This document shows, one piece after another, positions 1 through 10,791 of a stretch of DNA of 64,000 bases (positions within the stretch are counted from its first letter, which is position 1; every line of letters begins with the position of its first letter). Source of the DNA: Anniella stebbinsi (taxonomy: Eukaryota > Chordata > Lepidosauria > Squamata > Anniellidae); assembly GCA_029215795.1 (NCBI GenBank), contig JARDYH010000005.1, forward strand, positions 43,344,001 through 43,408,000, given 5' to 3'. The notes beneath the pieces are model-generated. The model searched no databases. It was not told the DNA's origin and was given only the letters and a program-made list of their open reading frames with translations. Position numbers and translations under genes: made by a program.

Positions 1-248
1 GGGAATTTCAGCAAGTGTCATTTGTATGCATGCAACACCCTCTTCATCACAACAGTTAAAGCTGCAGGAGCCTTTCCCTCTTTTGTATCTGGTCACTCTA
101 ATATAGCTCCTATAGCTTTAACTGTTGTGCTGAAGAGGGAATTTTACCAGGTGCTGCATGCATACAAATGATTCCTGCTGAAATTCCCCTTTCAATGCAA
201 CTGTTAAAGACACAGGAGCCCTGTTCTCCTTTCCATATGGTCACCCTA
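1..248. mobile_element. Palindromic hAT-like MITE, family A, cut by window edge
   Basis: Right part of a short non-autonomous DNA transposon. It is built of inverted modules: a tract with TCATTTGTATGCATGCA near the start reappears as its reverse complement near 155-175, and CTTCATCACAACAGTTAAAG (about 43-62) is mirrored near 118-140. It ends in GGTCACCCTA, the terminal inverted repeat also seen in the copies at 4929-5235, 23442-23742 and 34284-34603. The left terminus lies outside the window, so the TSD cannot be checked here. It encodes nothing. Family assignment to hAT comes from the 8-bp TSDs of the other copies. Confidence 0.85.
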
Positions 249-1001
249 TCAGTGACAGACGAGTCAAATGGATGTTTCAAAGCCAAACATTAAATGGGCC
301 TTTGCATTTAACATGCATGGTTCTTAAAAATGTAGACAGTGTGCTGGGAGGAGGGGGTTGATCATTATTGGCATGGAGAAAGGATTTTAACCTTTTCCTT
401 CCTGTTGCAGCCCTGATGAAAATCCATCCTCTGAAGCTGCTGTTTGCAGTGGTGTCAGAGTGATTTGATTTGTCACATTCCTACAAAAAACAGTCAATGT
501 CCCATCACTCGTGTCCTACTGTCCCCAGATCCATATTTTTCCAGAGTGTACTAGTATGTTTTCATAGTTCCCTGGAATATATTATTCCTGGCTTCTTCTC
601 CATCCTCTTCACACCCCATTCCATCCAGTGGTATTACAAACTTTTTAGGGAAAGTATAAAATCCTGTTTTTGATTTCTGAACTTACCTTTGATTGTACCA
701 CAATCAATCTACTCATCAAATTCTAATTTCAATCTTGCCCCCCCCAAAAAAAAGACATTCTGTAATATAGGGCACACAGAGTTTTGCAGCTGTATTTTAT
801 GAACACAATCACATTTTGCTATGTGGCCCAAATGAGGGAAACAGGGCACCTAGTCTTATCCATGGTCATTGGCAGAGTTGAAAGGACTTCCCACACACCT
901 GGCTAGTTCCATTCCCCTCCCAGAAGAAGTGTAAAATCTCTACCTGTTTTGCAAATATTGACAAAGGTAATGCTTTAAATAAAATCCATCTTTAATGCCA
1001 G
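249..1001. other. Unassigned non-coding stretch
   Basis: AT-rich sequence with a run of C followed by A near 738-754 and no recognisable repeat or exon. The open frames here are short and low in protein-like character. Confidence 0.5.
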
Positions 1002-1032
1002 AATATATATATATATATATACATACATATAT
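1002..1032. repeat. (AT)n microsatellite
   Basis: About ten uninterrupted AT units followed by ACATACATATATG. Simple repeat, probably length-variable between individuals. Confidence 0.95.
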
Positions 1033-1916
1033 GAAAGCAGGTATCAAAGAAGTGGGGGGAGGAGTAGAAAGAGTGAGCTGGAGCAGGAATCAGAATCTCC
1101 GTGGGAAGAGAAACCTTCACAGTGAGCTATTTTCTTTGCAAAGGAAACTTTACCCAGTGGTGACATCGAGACAAGACTTTGGGGTAGAGGTCCAGGCCCC
1201 CCACTCAACAGAATGACCAGGAGGGCTCCCAAATGCAGCAGGGCTACACATCACCGTACAAAGGGGGGTAAAGCCCATTAAATCCAGACTTTAAAATTAA
1301 ATTACCTAACTGCACCCCTGATTAAAGCATACCTTTAAAAAATCCCCTTAAATATTTCATTTCATCCGATATAGCCAGCTTCAAGACAGCGGCATGGGCA
1401 TGGGCAAGGGGTGTGCCGGGTGTGCTCAGGCACACCCTAATGTCTCAAGCAATAAATGTCGAATTCTGGGGGCCACTGAGTCGGGATCCAGAGGGGGATC
1501 CTGATGCAGTGGAAATGGTTCTCGAGCTGCCCTCCAGCTGCTCCACTGCTGCTCCCACCCCAGCACGCCATTGCTCCGGGAGCAGAAGTGAAAAGGAAGA
1601 AGGCTAATATTACCTCATAAGCCCCTCCTCCAGCCAGAGTCACACAAAGCCCCACCAGTTCTGAGGCTTGAGGAGCATCGCCTCATTCCCACCACCACTT
1701 GCAATGGCCCTCCCGCAGTGAGGCAAGCCGAATGCGGAGTACGGCATCAGTGTCTGCAGCGTTTAAGAAATAAATGAACAAAAATAATGTCCTTTATGAC
1801 TGAATATTCAATAAATGTTCACCTTTAAAAAAATAGAAATAAAAAAAATACTTGGGTGCACAGCCTAATGAAATGTGCTGTGCACGCCTATGGACAGCAA
1901 GGTGCTTCAGGTTTAA
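1033..1916. other. Unassigned non-coding stretch
   Basis: Mixed-composition sequence, locally G/C-richer around 1390-1720. No splice-flanked conserved-looking frame and no repeat family recognised. Confidence 0.4.
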
Positions 1917-1982
1917 CCACACACATATACACCACATGTGTATATGTATATACATGTATGTGTGATACATATACACACACAT
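1917..1982. repeat. CA/TG/TA compound microsatellite with dyad symmetry
   Basis: Alternating purine-pyrimidine tract in which ACACATATACAC-type sequence on the left is mirrored by GTGTATATG-type and then CACACACA again on the right. It can fold back on itself or adopt Z-DNA. No gene. Confidence 0.9.
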
Positions 1983-3540
1983 TCACTAGTTAGAGGGCTC
2001 TGTGCACTATACCTCAAATTCAGAGAAGAGCTGGAGAGCAAACTGAGCCCTCAAGCGAGAGAAGCATAACATGATCCTCTCATTATGTAAAAGCTTTTGG
2101 CAACGCTCCTCCATCTCTGTATCCTCTTAGCAATTTCGTATCCGGTTTGGGAATTCCAAGAACATCTGCAATTGTCTTTTGCTTAACCACACATCTGCGA
2201 GACGAGGAGCATCATGTCCCTACCTGCAGTGCCCTGTCATTAGAAATGGAGAACGCATTCCCTTCTCACCAACAAAATGTACAAACCCTTCATGCTCAGC
2301 CGCACCTGGAGCACTCACCTTTTAACCCTAACCTCCCCCTGCGACCGCTGACAAAATAACCCATCGCATTCCTACCATTCGCTTGGGGAAAGGCAGTCAC
2401 TGGGAAGGAGGTTAAGCATCCTCACTAGGGCCATGCGAACGAATAGCTCCTACCCCAGTTCCTTACACAGTTCATGGCAGCTCCAGCCCAAATGGCGTCC
2501 GACCCATTTAAGAGTCAAGACATTGAGCCAAACAAAAAGCTTCAGTGCTCATGCCTATGCACGTTGCTGTTATGATAAAACATTGTCTGAGATCAGGGAA
2601 TATTTCTGATCTCAGCCAAGTGACAGCTGGAGAAACACACAGATTTTATTAATAGCTTTGCGATAACGAACCACATCATAGAGGGAACCACAGCTCCCAT
2701 TAGACATAGCCGAACGTACCCCTCCATCAAGGAAGCAAGTGGGGAGGGTGGTGGTGGTGAAATAGTTTAACCTGCAAACAGCCGGAAGGCGTCAGCGGAA
2801 GGAGGAGGGAAAAAGGGAAAAAAAAGATAATCCTAAATAAATATCCAAGACAAGTCACTCAGTCAGATAAAGGTCCCGACACTTGGGAAAGAGATTCTCA
2901 TGAAATCCGGGAGGCCAAAGAGGAAGTTGTGAAGTACTTAGTACAGCAAAGTGCCAGGCCTGCAGCCAAACAGACCCATGGGCATTTCCAGACAATGCTG
3001 TATTCCTAAAACTCTCATGACTCTATTCTGCAACTGGCTCAAAAGAGGAGGGTGGGCCCGCAGCTTGGAACCCAGGTCACACTGGATCGCACACTGAACC
3101 ACATGGCTACTGTCTGTATGGGGGGAAAGGGAATCGGTGCACCCACTCTTCCACCATTTCATTCCTCGCCATTGGACTTCTGGATGCCCCCATAGCCCCT
3201 CCTCCAACTTGTGATGCTGTCCTTTTCTCCCCCAGCAGAGTTGCTGTATTTTTAGCAGCAACAATGGGAAGCAGAGACTGAACAGGAGAAGCTTTATCCT
3301 GCACTGCTTCACCTGTTGAATTTCCACCTGCCACATATTTACTATGAAAAGCACAGGAACTCTGCTTTGGGGGGGGGGGGGAACCTGTAGCAACCCTGCT
3401 TCCTTTTGTGATGAAGTGACAAGCAACAAGAGTACCCTAGCAATCAGAGTTATCCTGAAACGGCAGAGTAATTCTAAATATTCAAGCACTTTTGCAAATA
3501 CCGTTGAAGAAACTGACAAGGAGGTTTAATTGCACCTGTG
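1983..3540. other. Unassigned non-coding stretch
   Basis: No repeat family recognised apart from a G homopolymer near 3368-3380 and a small dyad near 2588-2613 (GAGATCAG mirrored by CTGATCTC). The longest open frame is 193 codons on the minus strand (2938-3519). It has no domain-like pattern and overlaps other frames on both strands, so I treat it as chance. Confidence 0.5.
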
Positions 3541-3544
3541 CTGC

Positions 3545-3660
3545 TACAGGGCAACAGTCTACTCTTCATTATCACAGGATGTAGTGACTGCCGCCAGCTT
3601 GGATGGCTTTAAAAGGGGATTAGACAAATTCACGGAGGATAAGGCTGTTCTGACTTCAGC
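3545..3660 (+). mobile_element. CR1-like LINE 3' remnant
   Basis: The tract around GATGTAGTGACTGCCGCCAG and the following GGCTTTAAAAGGGGATTAGA matches the 3' untranslated region of amniote CR1 LINEs, also seen more completely at 33632-34046. Short, 5'-truncated as is usual for CR1, non-coding. Confidence 0.7.
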
Positions 3661-4432
3661 ACACATTGGACTGTGCACCTGTCCAGGCAACTAAACTCAA
3701 GTCCAATCCACACTTCCAAATCAAATCTTCAACGTTATTAAACAGCAAGCAATGAATAAATGCAGGATCAATGTAAGAGGAGGAAGAATAGCAGTTGAAA
3801 AAATGAAAATGCGTTTTTTGGGATTTTACTTATAGTCAACGCAGCTCCTTAGTTTCTTTTCTTTTCTTTTTAATTTTGACTCATGATGACAACAAAGGGT
3901 AAAATTTAAAACTTCACAGAACAGGTAGTCACGATGGAAAGAGTCCTAAAACTAGGAAAACGTAAGATGTGCCTCCATAATCATCGTCATGGGTTCCACC
4001 TGTTTAGTGACATTTTTCATAATGCAGGTAAATAGATTCCACCCATCCTCCCTCAAATGTGTTTCAAAAGTTCACTTTGCATGTCTCAGGTGTCTGAGCC
4101 AGGAAAGGCAGTGGGAGAAGGAAGGACAAAGAGACAATGGAGAAGAATGGAACCCATTATTTTTATCTATTTCCAATATAATTATATATTTTGGACATAC
4201 AAAAGGAACAAAAGAACTCCCACCCTACAGCACTTCACATCATCCATTCCAAAACACTGAACACCACCCTATGGTAACAAGTTCCACAAGTTAGTTAGGA
4301 AAGGCTTTGACCCTGGAAAGTATCAACCAAGGTATGCTTTGTGCTTTGTGATACTGGTCTCCCAAAAAAACATTAAGGAGGAAAAGGCTCTCTTCAAGTT
4401 CTCCTTTGCAGTTTTATTTGCAGATGGGTTTC
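3661..4432. other. Unassigned non-coding stretch
   Basis: AT-rich, with no repeat family or exon recognised. Short overlapping frames at 3989-4294 look like chance frames. Confidence 0.4.
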
Positions 4433-4440
4433 CCTAGTGC

Positions 4441-4575
4441 AAAGGTGGGCAACTAATGACCCTCCAAATGATTTGGCCTACAATTCCCATCATCTGTAGC
4501 CAGTATAGCCAATGGTGAGTGATCATGATTGTTGTCGGCCCAAACATCTGGAGGGCCACAACTTGTTCATCCCAT
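4441..4575. mobile_element. Small hAT-like MITE, family D, with perfect 8-bp TSD
   Basis: Element of 135 bp flanked by identical CCTAGTGC copies at 4433-4440 and 4576-4583. It is an imperfect palindrome: the left part has CAACTAATGACCCTCCAAAT and the right part has the mirrored CATCTGGAGGGCCACAACTTG. The eight-base TSD is the signature of hAT-superfamily insertion. It has no coding capacity. Related copies lie at 6478-6594, 44256-44328 and 58000-58140. Confidence 0.88.
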
Positions 4576-4750
4576 CCTAGTGCTTTCTCTAATGTTAATA
4601 GATTCCATGCTGGCATACAGCTGACCACGCTCAACCCTAAATACAGCCACATTTAAAGAGCAGGTTGCACGTATAAGATAGACCAAGCGAGTGATGCATG
4701 CGTTCACCCAAGAGCTATGAATGCAGGGGCCAGTTCGATCTCTCAGAGCT

Positions 4751-5256
4751 ATCTACACACGCAGGATAAAACACTTTGTCCTGGGCCCCAACAGTTCTCA
4801 AAACTGTTATAAACCGTTTTAAACCATTTTAAAGCAGTAGTGTAGATAGGCTGACAGTTTTGAGAACTGTTGGGGCCCAGGACATGCTCCATATACAGTT
4901 TTCAAAACATTTTCAAAGTGTTTTATCCTAGGGTGACCAAATAAAATCCAGGTCAGGGCTCATGTAACTTTAACAGTTATAGAGAAAAGGAGATTTCAGC
5001 CAGTCTCATTTGTATGCAATTAGTTCCTGGTGAAATTCCCTCTTCATCAGAATAGTTAAAGTTGCAGAGCCCTGCCTTCTTTTGTATATGGTCACTCTAG
5101 TATAGTGCCTGCACCTTTAACTGTTGTGATAAAGGGGGAATTTCACCAGGAACTAATTGCATACAAATGACACTGGCTGAAATTCCCTTTTCTCTACAAC
5201 ATGAGCCCTGACCTGGATTTTATCTGGTCACCCTATTTTATCCTGCGTGTGTAGAT
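4751..5256. mobile_element. Palindromic MITE, family B, interrupted by a family A element
   Basis: The outer element begins ATCTACACACGCAGGATAAA and ends in its reverse complement after 5243, with CAACAGTTCTCAAAACTGTT mirrored by CAGTTTTGAGAACTGTTG inside. The internal GCAGTAGTGTAGAT near 4840 normally ends shorter copies of this family, so this copy looks like a tail-to-tail dimer. A family A element (4929-5235) sits inside it and splits the final arm. No coding capacity. Outer TSD not resolved. Confidence 0.85.
4929..5235. mobile_element. hAT-like MITE, family A, with perfect 8-bp TSD
   Basis: Element of 307 bp beginning TAGGGTGACC and ending GGTCACCCTA, flanked by TTTTATCC at 4921-4928 and 5236-5243. 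It consists of mirrored modules around a centre near 5090, including CAATTAGTTCCTGGTGAAAT and its reverse complement. It is inserted in the older family B element, so it is the younger of the two. It encodes no transposase. Confidence 0.93.
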
Positions 5257-6280
5257 AAGTGAAGAATAGATCTCACTCTTAGCAGCCATGCTGGTCACAG
5301 AAAGAGAACAGAAGAAGTCAGATGATGCCTTCAATGTCGATTTATTTAAGACAGTAATTATATTGCATAATTACTTTGTACTTGGATTATGAAATTCATT
5401 GTTACATTAAAACATAGCAGAGAACAAGAATTTGATCTCTAGTCTGACAAACTAGAAAGTGTTGTCAGCTACATTCACACTAAAAATGACTGGGATCTCT
5501 CTGTGCCAACAGTAAAGCTGGTCCTCACTTAGACACCCCCCCCCCCAGTAAGTGTCCTGAAGCAGAGGACGATTCAGAATACCCCTTTGCTCCATAATAT
5601 GGCTCAGAAAACCAATCTAGCTGACATCCTCTCTGCTGAAGCAGAGTCGAGGATGCAGCACAGTTTTGAAAGAAAAGAAATAGACCCACAAGAGCAAAAA
5701 TCAGCATGAGCATATGAAGCAACATCCATTCCTAAGATCATGTATACAGCAGATTCAAAAAGCATTTCCAAGCTGATGGCCAACGATTCGAACATTTAAT
5801 GTAATTTACTCTATGGTACTTGAATTCTGGACCACCCCGTAGATAAGACAACATGTCTGTTCCAAGCTGTATTACTCACACTGTCATGGGAGTGAATTAT
5901 TCCTACTCAACCATTTAGTGTGAAGAACTTGCCCTCAATGGAGACATTGTGCATCATGAACCTGAACAGAATGCTGTGATAAAGGCCTATCTGCTCCAAT
6001 AGAGCAATTATTGCTACATTCCTGGTCTTCAGCCATTGTACTCTCTGCAGAGACTACAACAGAAACAACGTTTCACCTGAAGTCACTTCCCAAAAGATGA
6101 GAACAAGCACTTCTTGTACCATCACTTCTTGTACCATCATCTTGTTCAAAGGGGTCACTAGGATCCTAACAAGTGGGCTCTAGCCTACAAGAGCTTAAAT
6201 GTGTTTGTCGGCTGTTTTTGCTGCAAAAGAACAACATGGCTATCCCTCTGGAAACTAGGATCCCAAGCATCCGAGACCAG
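5257..6280. other. Unassigned non-coding stretch
   Basis: Contains a C homopolymer near 5534-5547 and a direct tandem repeat of a 16-base unit (CACTTCTTGTACCATC) at about 6109-6140. Nothing else recognised. Confidence 0.4.
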
Positions 6281-6362
6281 GGCCAGATCTACACCAAGCA
6301 GAGCACCTACAGTTGTCACTACTGTTATAAACTGTTTTAAAGCAGTAGTGTAGATCCTGCCC
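6281..6362. mobile_element. Short family B MITE
   Basis: About 82 bp from CCAGATCTACACCAAGCAG to GCAGTAGTGTAGATCCTG. It keeps both termini typical of family B and the internal CTGTTATAAACTGTTTTAAA, but lacks most of the middle. Internal deletion derivatives like this are common for MITEs. Confidence 0.8.
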
Positions 6363-6477
6363 AAGAGAGGATGGCCTTTTCCAGTACCCCAGGCTCTTTT
6401 ATGTCTCCTCTTAGATGTACAATATTCTTATTGGAAAGAAAAATCCTAGGCTTAATAAGTATAATTATCTAACACCA

Positions 6478-6594
6478 TCTTCCCCAACCCAGTGCCCTCC
6501 AGATAAGTTGGACTGCAGCTCCCATGATCCCCAGTCAACATGGCAAATGTAGTAGCCCAACACTTCTGGAGGGCATAAAGTTGAGGAAATCACC
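6478..6594. mobile_element. Family D hAT-like MITE copy
   Basis: Diverged copy with TTCCCCAACCCAGTGCCCTC on the left and CACTTCTGGAGGGCATAAAG on the right, around a core with GCTCCCATGATCCCCAG. TSD not resolved. Confidence 0.7.
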
Positions 6595-7984
6595 AAGGAC
6601 CAGTTTGGATGTGGAAGAGAGATTTAAACAGGCCTGAAATCATAAGAAAATGTTAGTACTTGAGACATTTAGAGGTGCATTTGGTTGGGGTGAATAACAT
6701 GATGAAGAGATATATCACATTCATATGCCTCTGGCAACAACACACAACACACATGCATCCCTTTATAAATGGATCTGTAACCACTGCCCTCTCCCCACTT
6801 CTGAACACCCAACCCCATAAGTATCACTCATCACATCAAGACTGGCTCACAGTGTTCTAGCTGCCTTGTAGCCAGAATGAGAGGTGAAGAACATAACCCT
6901 TGCAGATGTATGCAAGTCTCCCCACTGGGTTACATATGCACATTTTAAACAAAAATGAAAAGCTGCCTCAGCAGGCTGAGATCAGAAGATCAGAACTGAT
7001 GGGCTGAGGTGTGTTTTATACAGTAATTAGACCTGACCTGGGAAGAGGCCAAGCAGTGGCCACTGGAAATGCTATACTGGCCATGAGCCCTTTGTCCCTA
7101 ATGTTACTTGTCTCTTTTATATTAGAGTGCTTGCATGTCCATAGTTTGAGCCAGAGTTAGAGTGGACACTTGGATATCCCCCCCCCAAAGGACATAAATC
7201 CACAAAAAAGAGGACAAAAGACGATATGCTTTTGCATAAAATTAGCATGTGGTAATTACTATCTATAGATGCAAATGTATAAGTAATTATTATAATTCAA
7301 GCAGAAATACAATACATCTCACCATAGGGTAGAAGACCCTGTGACCTGCGTGCCTGCCTACTCAGCCTGCTGTCCAGGTGCTGTTGGTGGGCAACTTCAA
7401 GGCCCAGCTCTTCCTTCTGTTGCTTCTTTATCTTTAAACTGGACTTGGACCAAACGGCCCTTCATACAGAAGACAGTCCTCTCTAAAAGAAGCTGCTGGT
7501 TTTTGTCAGGGCAGTGCGTCCTGCGGCTCCTGCTTTGCCATTTCTAGGGTAAAGCCCAGACAGCAGGAACACAACAGGATAAGCCATGTGGCTTTGCAAC
7601 AGAAGGAGCTCACTGCACACTGGATCCTTTGCACTGCTATGCTGCTGAGGAGCCCCACAAGACCAAGTTGTTCAGGTGCAACTACCAGTTCATGTGCCTT
7701 GTTATGAAAATAACCCACAGGTTCCAGTTTTTAAGTAGCACAGTTGCAAATCCATCTATGATCATTTGTAACAAAGTATTTAGCGCCAGAAATTAAAATG
7801 TTTTATGGGAGATTAATCCCATTTAACAAACATTCCCATCTTTTTTCCCCATCTGTAGCATTTGCATCCTTTTTATTGTTTAAGCCACATGCAATTATCA
7901 ATTTTCCACAGTGCAATCCTAAACATGTCTAAACATATTCAGTGGAGCTTCCTCCCATATGACTTTTCCTTTTCTTTCCTTCTC
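6595..7984. other. Unassigned non-coding stretch
   Basis: No exon or large repeat recognised. A short tract near 7910-7960 (GTGCAATCCTAAACATGTCT) resembles the ends of a common reptile MITE but is too short to define. Confidence 0.4.
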
Positions 7985-8115
7985 TTTTCCTTTTAAAAAT
8001 ATATTTTTATTGATCTTTAAACTTATAAAAAACATACAGGAAAAAATCCAACATTTGATCAGATGGAAAGCGTGTTACAAATAGCGAATTCCTTATACAG
8101 CCTTACCATCTTGGA
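7985..8115 (-). mobile_element. Possible L1-like LINE 3' end
   Basis: The T-rich start with ATATTTTTATTGATCTTTAA followed by an A-rich stretch of TATAAAAAACATACAGG resembles the 3' end of an L1-type LINE read on the minus strand, like that near 60751. No coding part is visible, so the call is tentative. Confidence 0.35.
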
Positions 8116-8492
8116 TAAAATGGACAATTAGCATCATGGATTAGACTTAGCCCTTCAGGTGAACATTCACTTCAAGGGAGGGGTTGTGCATTTCTTGTTC
8201 CCTAGTGGGGATGTGGGCATGGGGGGGGGGGGGGAAGCAGTTTGTAAGAAGGACATCTGGAGGAGAAACCACTCCTGACTGCAGCCTCCAAAATCTGTTT
8301 TTAAAAGAAAATTATAAGGAAGTGTTATATGTATGTCTGTAATGTTTTGTTTGGTGCAGTAAACAAATTATGAGGCAGGAAGGAGTCCACAAGCCGAGCC
8401 CCCAATTTCAGCCAAATCATGTCTCTCCCTGAGAGCCTGCTAAAAACTTTAGCCAAGGAGGCCACCACAAAACACAAGGGAGCTGGGCCTCT

Positions 8493-8622
8493 GGCAGGAT
8501 CTACATTACTGTTTTATAATGGCATGGAAGTGACTAACAACTGTTGGGGCCCAGGACACATTCCATATACCGTTTTCAAACTGCTTTCATAGTGTTATAT
8601 TCTGCTTGATGTAGATCTGGCC
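8493..8622. mobile_element. Family B MITE copy
   Basis: Runs from GGCAGGATCTACATTACTG to TGCTTGATGTAGATCTGGCC, with the family core ACTGTTGGGGCCCAGGACAC and CATATACCGTTTTCAAA. Non-coding. Confidence 0.85.
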
Positions 8623-8684
8623 CCTCGCTGCAGTAATGTGAGCACTATTTTTGCTCTAAGGACAGCTCAACATATAACACTTGA

Positions 8685-8926
8685 GGCCATTTCACACAAT
8701 CACCAAGGGTTAAATAAGCCACCATGGCTTGTTTACTCCTCAGTGTATGCTGCCACATTGGCCTAATTGCTCACTGAGGGTTGTTTCCAGGTTTGAATGA
8801 TAAGACAAGCCGTGCCCAGGTGGGTAATTAGGCAAACTGCACAATGTGCACCCCAGCAGGTGTGGAGGATTAAAAACAAACACCTACAGTGGCTTGTTTA
8901 ACATTTGGTGATCGTGTGGAGCAGAT
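8685..8926. mobile_element. TIR element (MITE), family I
   Basis: The left end, CACACAATCACCAAGGGTTA and then AATAAGCCACCATGG, is mirrored at the right end by CAGTGGCTTGTTTAACATTT and GGTGATCGTGTGG. The inverted repeats span about 40 bases and enclose about 150 bases of unique sequence. No TSD could be fixed and no coding frame is present. A related end occurs near 13933-13985. Confidence 0.75.
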
Positions 8927-8965
8927 CATTGTGTAAAATCAGACTCAGCCCTGCTGCTACTGATA

Positions 8966-9161
8966 CCAGTGTGGTGTAATGGTTAGAGTGTTGGATCAGG
9001 ACTGGGGAGATCCATGTTCTTGACTCTACTCTGCCATAAAGTTCACTAGGTAACTTTGGCCAGTCACTGACTCTCAGCCTAATCTACCTCACAGTGTTAT
9101 AGTGAGGATAGGAGGAGGATCATGAGTACCACTTGGGAGAAAAGGCGGTGTATAAATTTAA

Positions 9162-9192
<31 letters not shown>

Positions 9193-9195
9193 ATC
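8966..9195 (+). mobile_element. tRNA-derived SINE with (AAAT)n tail
   Basis: The head GTGGTGTAATGGTTAGAGTG fits a Pol III A box, and GTTCTTGACTCTACT sits where the B box should be but is degenerate. The body has TGGCCAGTCACTGACTCTCA and CCTACCTCACAG-like sequence. The 3' end, GGTGTATAAATTTAATAAAT, runs into an AAAT microsatellite. The tail resembles that of L2-type LINEs, suggesting L2-dependent mobilisation (inference). Confidence 0.88.
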
Positions 9196-9248
9196 TCCAA
9201 GGAAGGATGACTTGGCTGTAGGGTAATACAGGCAAAGGGTTGCTAAAG

Positions 9249-9250
<2 letters not shown>

Positions 9251-9283
<33 letters not shown>
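9251..9283. repeat. (AT)n microsatellite
   Basis: About sixteen uninterrupted AT units. Confidence 0.95.
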
Positions 9284-9285
<2 letters not shown>

Positions 9286-10000
9286 GGGTCACATACAATC
9301 CCCAGCCCATCAGCAAAATACCTCTGAGGGAGAGAGAGCTTTGGCATCACACAGCAAGGCAAATATATTTGTCTTTGTTTCTTTTTACATTCAGCCCCTA
9401 TTCCATTTCCCTGCAGTAGTGCCTTTGTGGACCAAGTAATCAAAACCAAAGCACACCAGACCAGAGTCACCATTTATGTACCTGGACAGGTGTTAGTCCA
9501 ACTGTGCAGACATCAGAGAAGCTGGGAAAAAGCCAAGGCCTCTGATTAAGATGCCGGGGAAAATAAAACAAGATGAGAGAAACTTTGATTAATAGCAAAG
9601 CAACAGCCATGCCCTGTTTGCCTAAGATTACACTCTGGAATGTGGCTCTCCTTTTTAGTGTGCTCATTCATTTGAAACAAAATGAATCAAGGCAACGTCT
9701 GGCAGAGCGAGCGGAAGGTGAAACAAGGATCCATGCAAGTTGGGTCAGAATAATCTGGGACAGGGATGTGGGAAAGCCATTCAGCTACTGTCAGGGAATT
9801 AATTATCAGAAAGCTTCCACATTATATAGATCAAGGCACAGGCTGGATTGCATGGAAGTCCAACCAACTGGCACAGAATAGCTTCCCAGTAATACTCCCC
9901 CCAAAAGCGTCCTTACGCGTACAAACATGTATGGCTTCAGCTGCTCTTGCATGCCTCTGAATACCAGTTGCTGGGGAAACTATAGTAGGAGAGGGCTGCT
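9284..10000. other. Unassigned non-coding stretch
   Basis: Overlapping open frames up to 102 codons (9573-9881) without splice context or motif. Treated as chance. Confidence 0.4.
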
Positions 10001-10009
10001 GCCCTCATG

Positions 10010-10120
10010 TCCTGTTCTGATGGGCTTCTGATGGGCATCTGGCTGGCCACTCTGAGAAACAGGTTGCTGGACTATAGATAGGCCTGTAGTATAATCCAGC
10101 AGGGCTCTATGTTCTTATGT
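10010..10120 (+). mobile_element. CR1-like LINE 3' end
   Basis: GGCTGGCCACTCTGAGAAACAG, TGCTGGACTATAGATAGGCC and the terminal GGCTCTATGTTCTTATG follow the conserved end of reptile CR1 elements. Only the last ~110 bases are present. Confidence 0.75.
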
Positions 10121-10173
10121 TTAAAAGCAATATAATGACATCCTGCTTTACCATCATGTTAAAATCTACCATT

Positions 10174-10200
10174 GTCTGTCTGTCTGTCTGTCTGTCTCTT

Positions 10201-10236
<36 letters not shown>

Positions 10237-10258
10237 ATACACACACACACACACACAC
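10174..10258. repeat. Compound (TGTC)n-(TC)n-(AC)n microsatellite
   Basis: TGTC tetramers pass into TC dinucleotides and then CA/AC dinucleotides. Open frames reading through it on both strands are artefacts of the repeat. Confidence 0.95.
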
Positions 10259-10449
10259 CACAGTATGCATGTTCTGAACTCTCCCTTGTTTGCCTTTCAA
10301 TAGCTTGGGACAGAATTGAAACAATATGCTTCTGAAATAGCATTTTAAATGCTAGATCATGCCACTGGAATATGTGAATACTGTAATGATTGTAACTTCA
10401 TCACATCCATAGTCCCTTTCCCTCATAAACAACTCATTGCAACTAAACA

Positions 10450-10462
10450 CACACACACACAC
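10450..10462. repeat. Short (AC)n tract
   Basis: Six AC units in otherwise unassigned sequence. Confidence 0.8.
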
Positions 10463-10791
10463 CTCTGAGGTTAGAGGGGATGGTGTCCAACAAGCATGTC
10501 TTTGGGGTAGATTGAAATGCCTCATGTTCCTCATTTTAGAAATTAGGCAGTGAAATCATCTGAAGAGGCTTAGTAATATGGATGGCAGTCCGGGGGAGAA
10601 ACCTAGCATTGACTGCTTTGGCAATCATTCCAAACATCCAGATAAGATAGCCTCCACAGAGCCTTTACTTGCGCTGTTTCTTCAGGAGAAGATAACTCTC
10701 GCTATCCATGTGTGAGGTAATGTCTGCAGTAGTCCAACATCCCATCTTCAGAGATTAACCTGAGCTGTGGTTCAGCCCGAGGAACCAGGGA

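Noticed and set aside
2938..3519. 193-codon open frame on the minus strand
   Set aside because: Low-complexity leucine/valine-rich text without domain, signal logic or splice context. Shorter frames overlap it on both strands.
8966..9040. Possible functional tRNA
   Set aside because: The B box is degenerate and the sequence continues as a SINE with a microsatellite tail.
9467..9881. Overlapping frames on both strands near 9.5-9.9 kb as possible exons
   Set aside because: No paired splice sites and no conserved-looking text; frames shift repeatedly.
10107..10343. Frames rich in Arg-Glu or Ser-Leu on opposite strands
   Set aside because: They are translations of the TGTC/TC/AC microsatellite.
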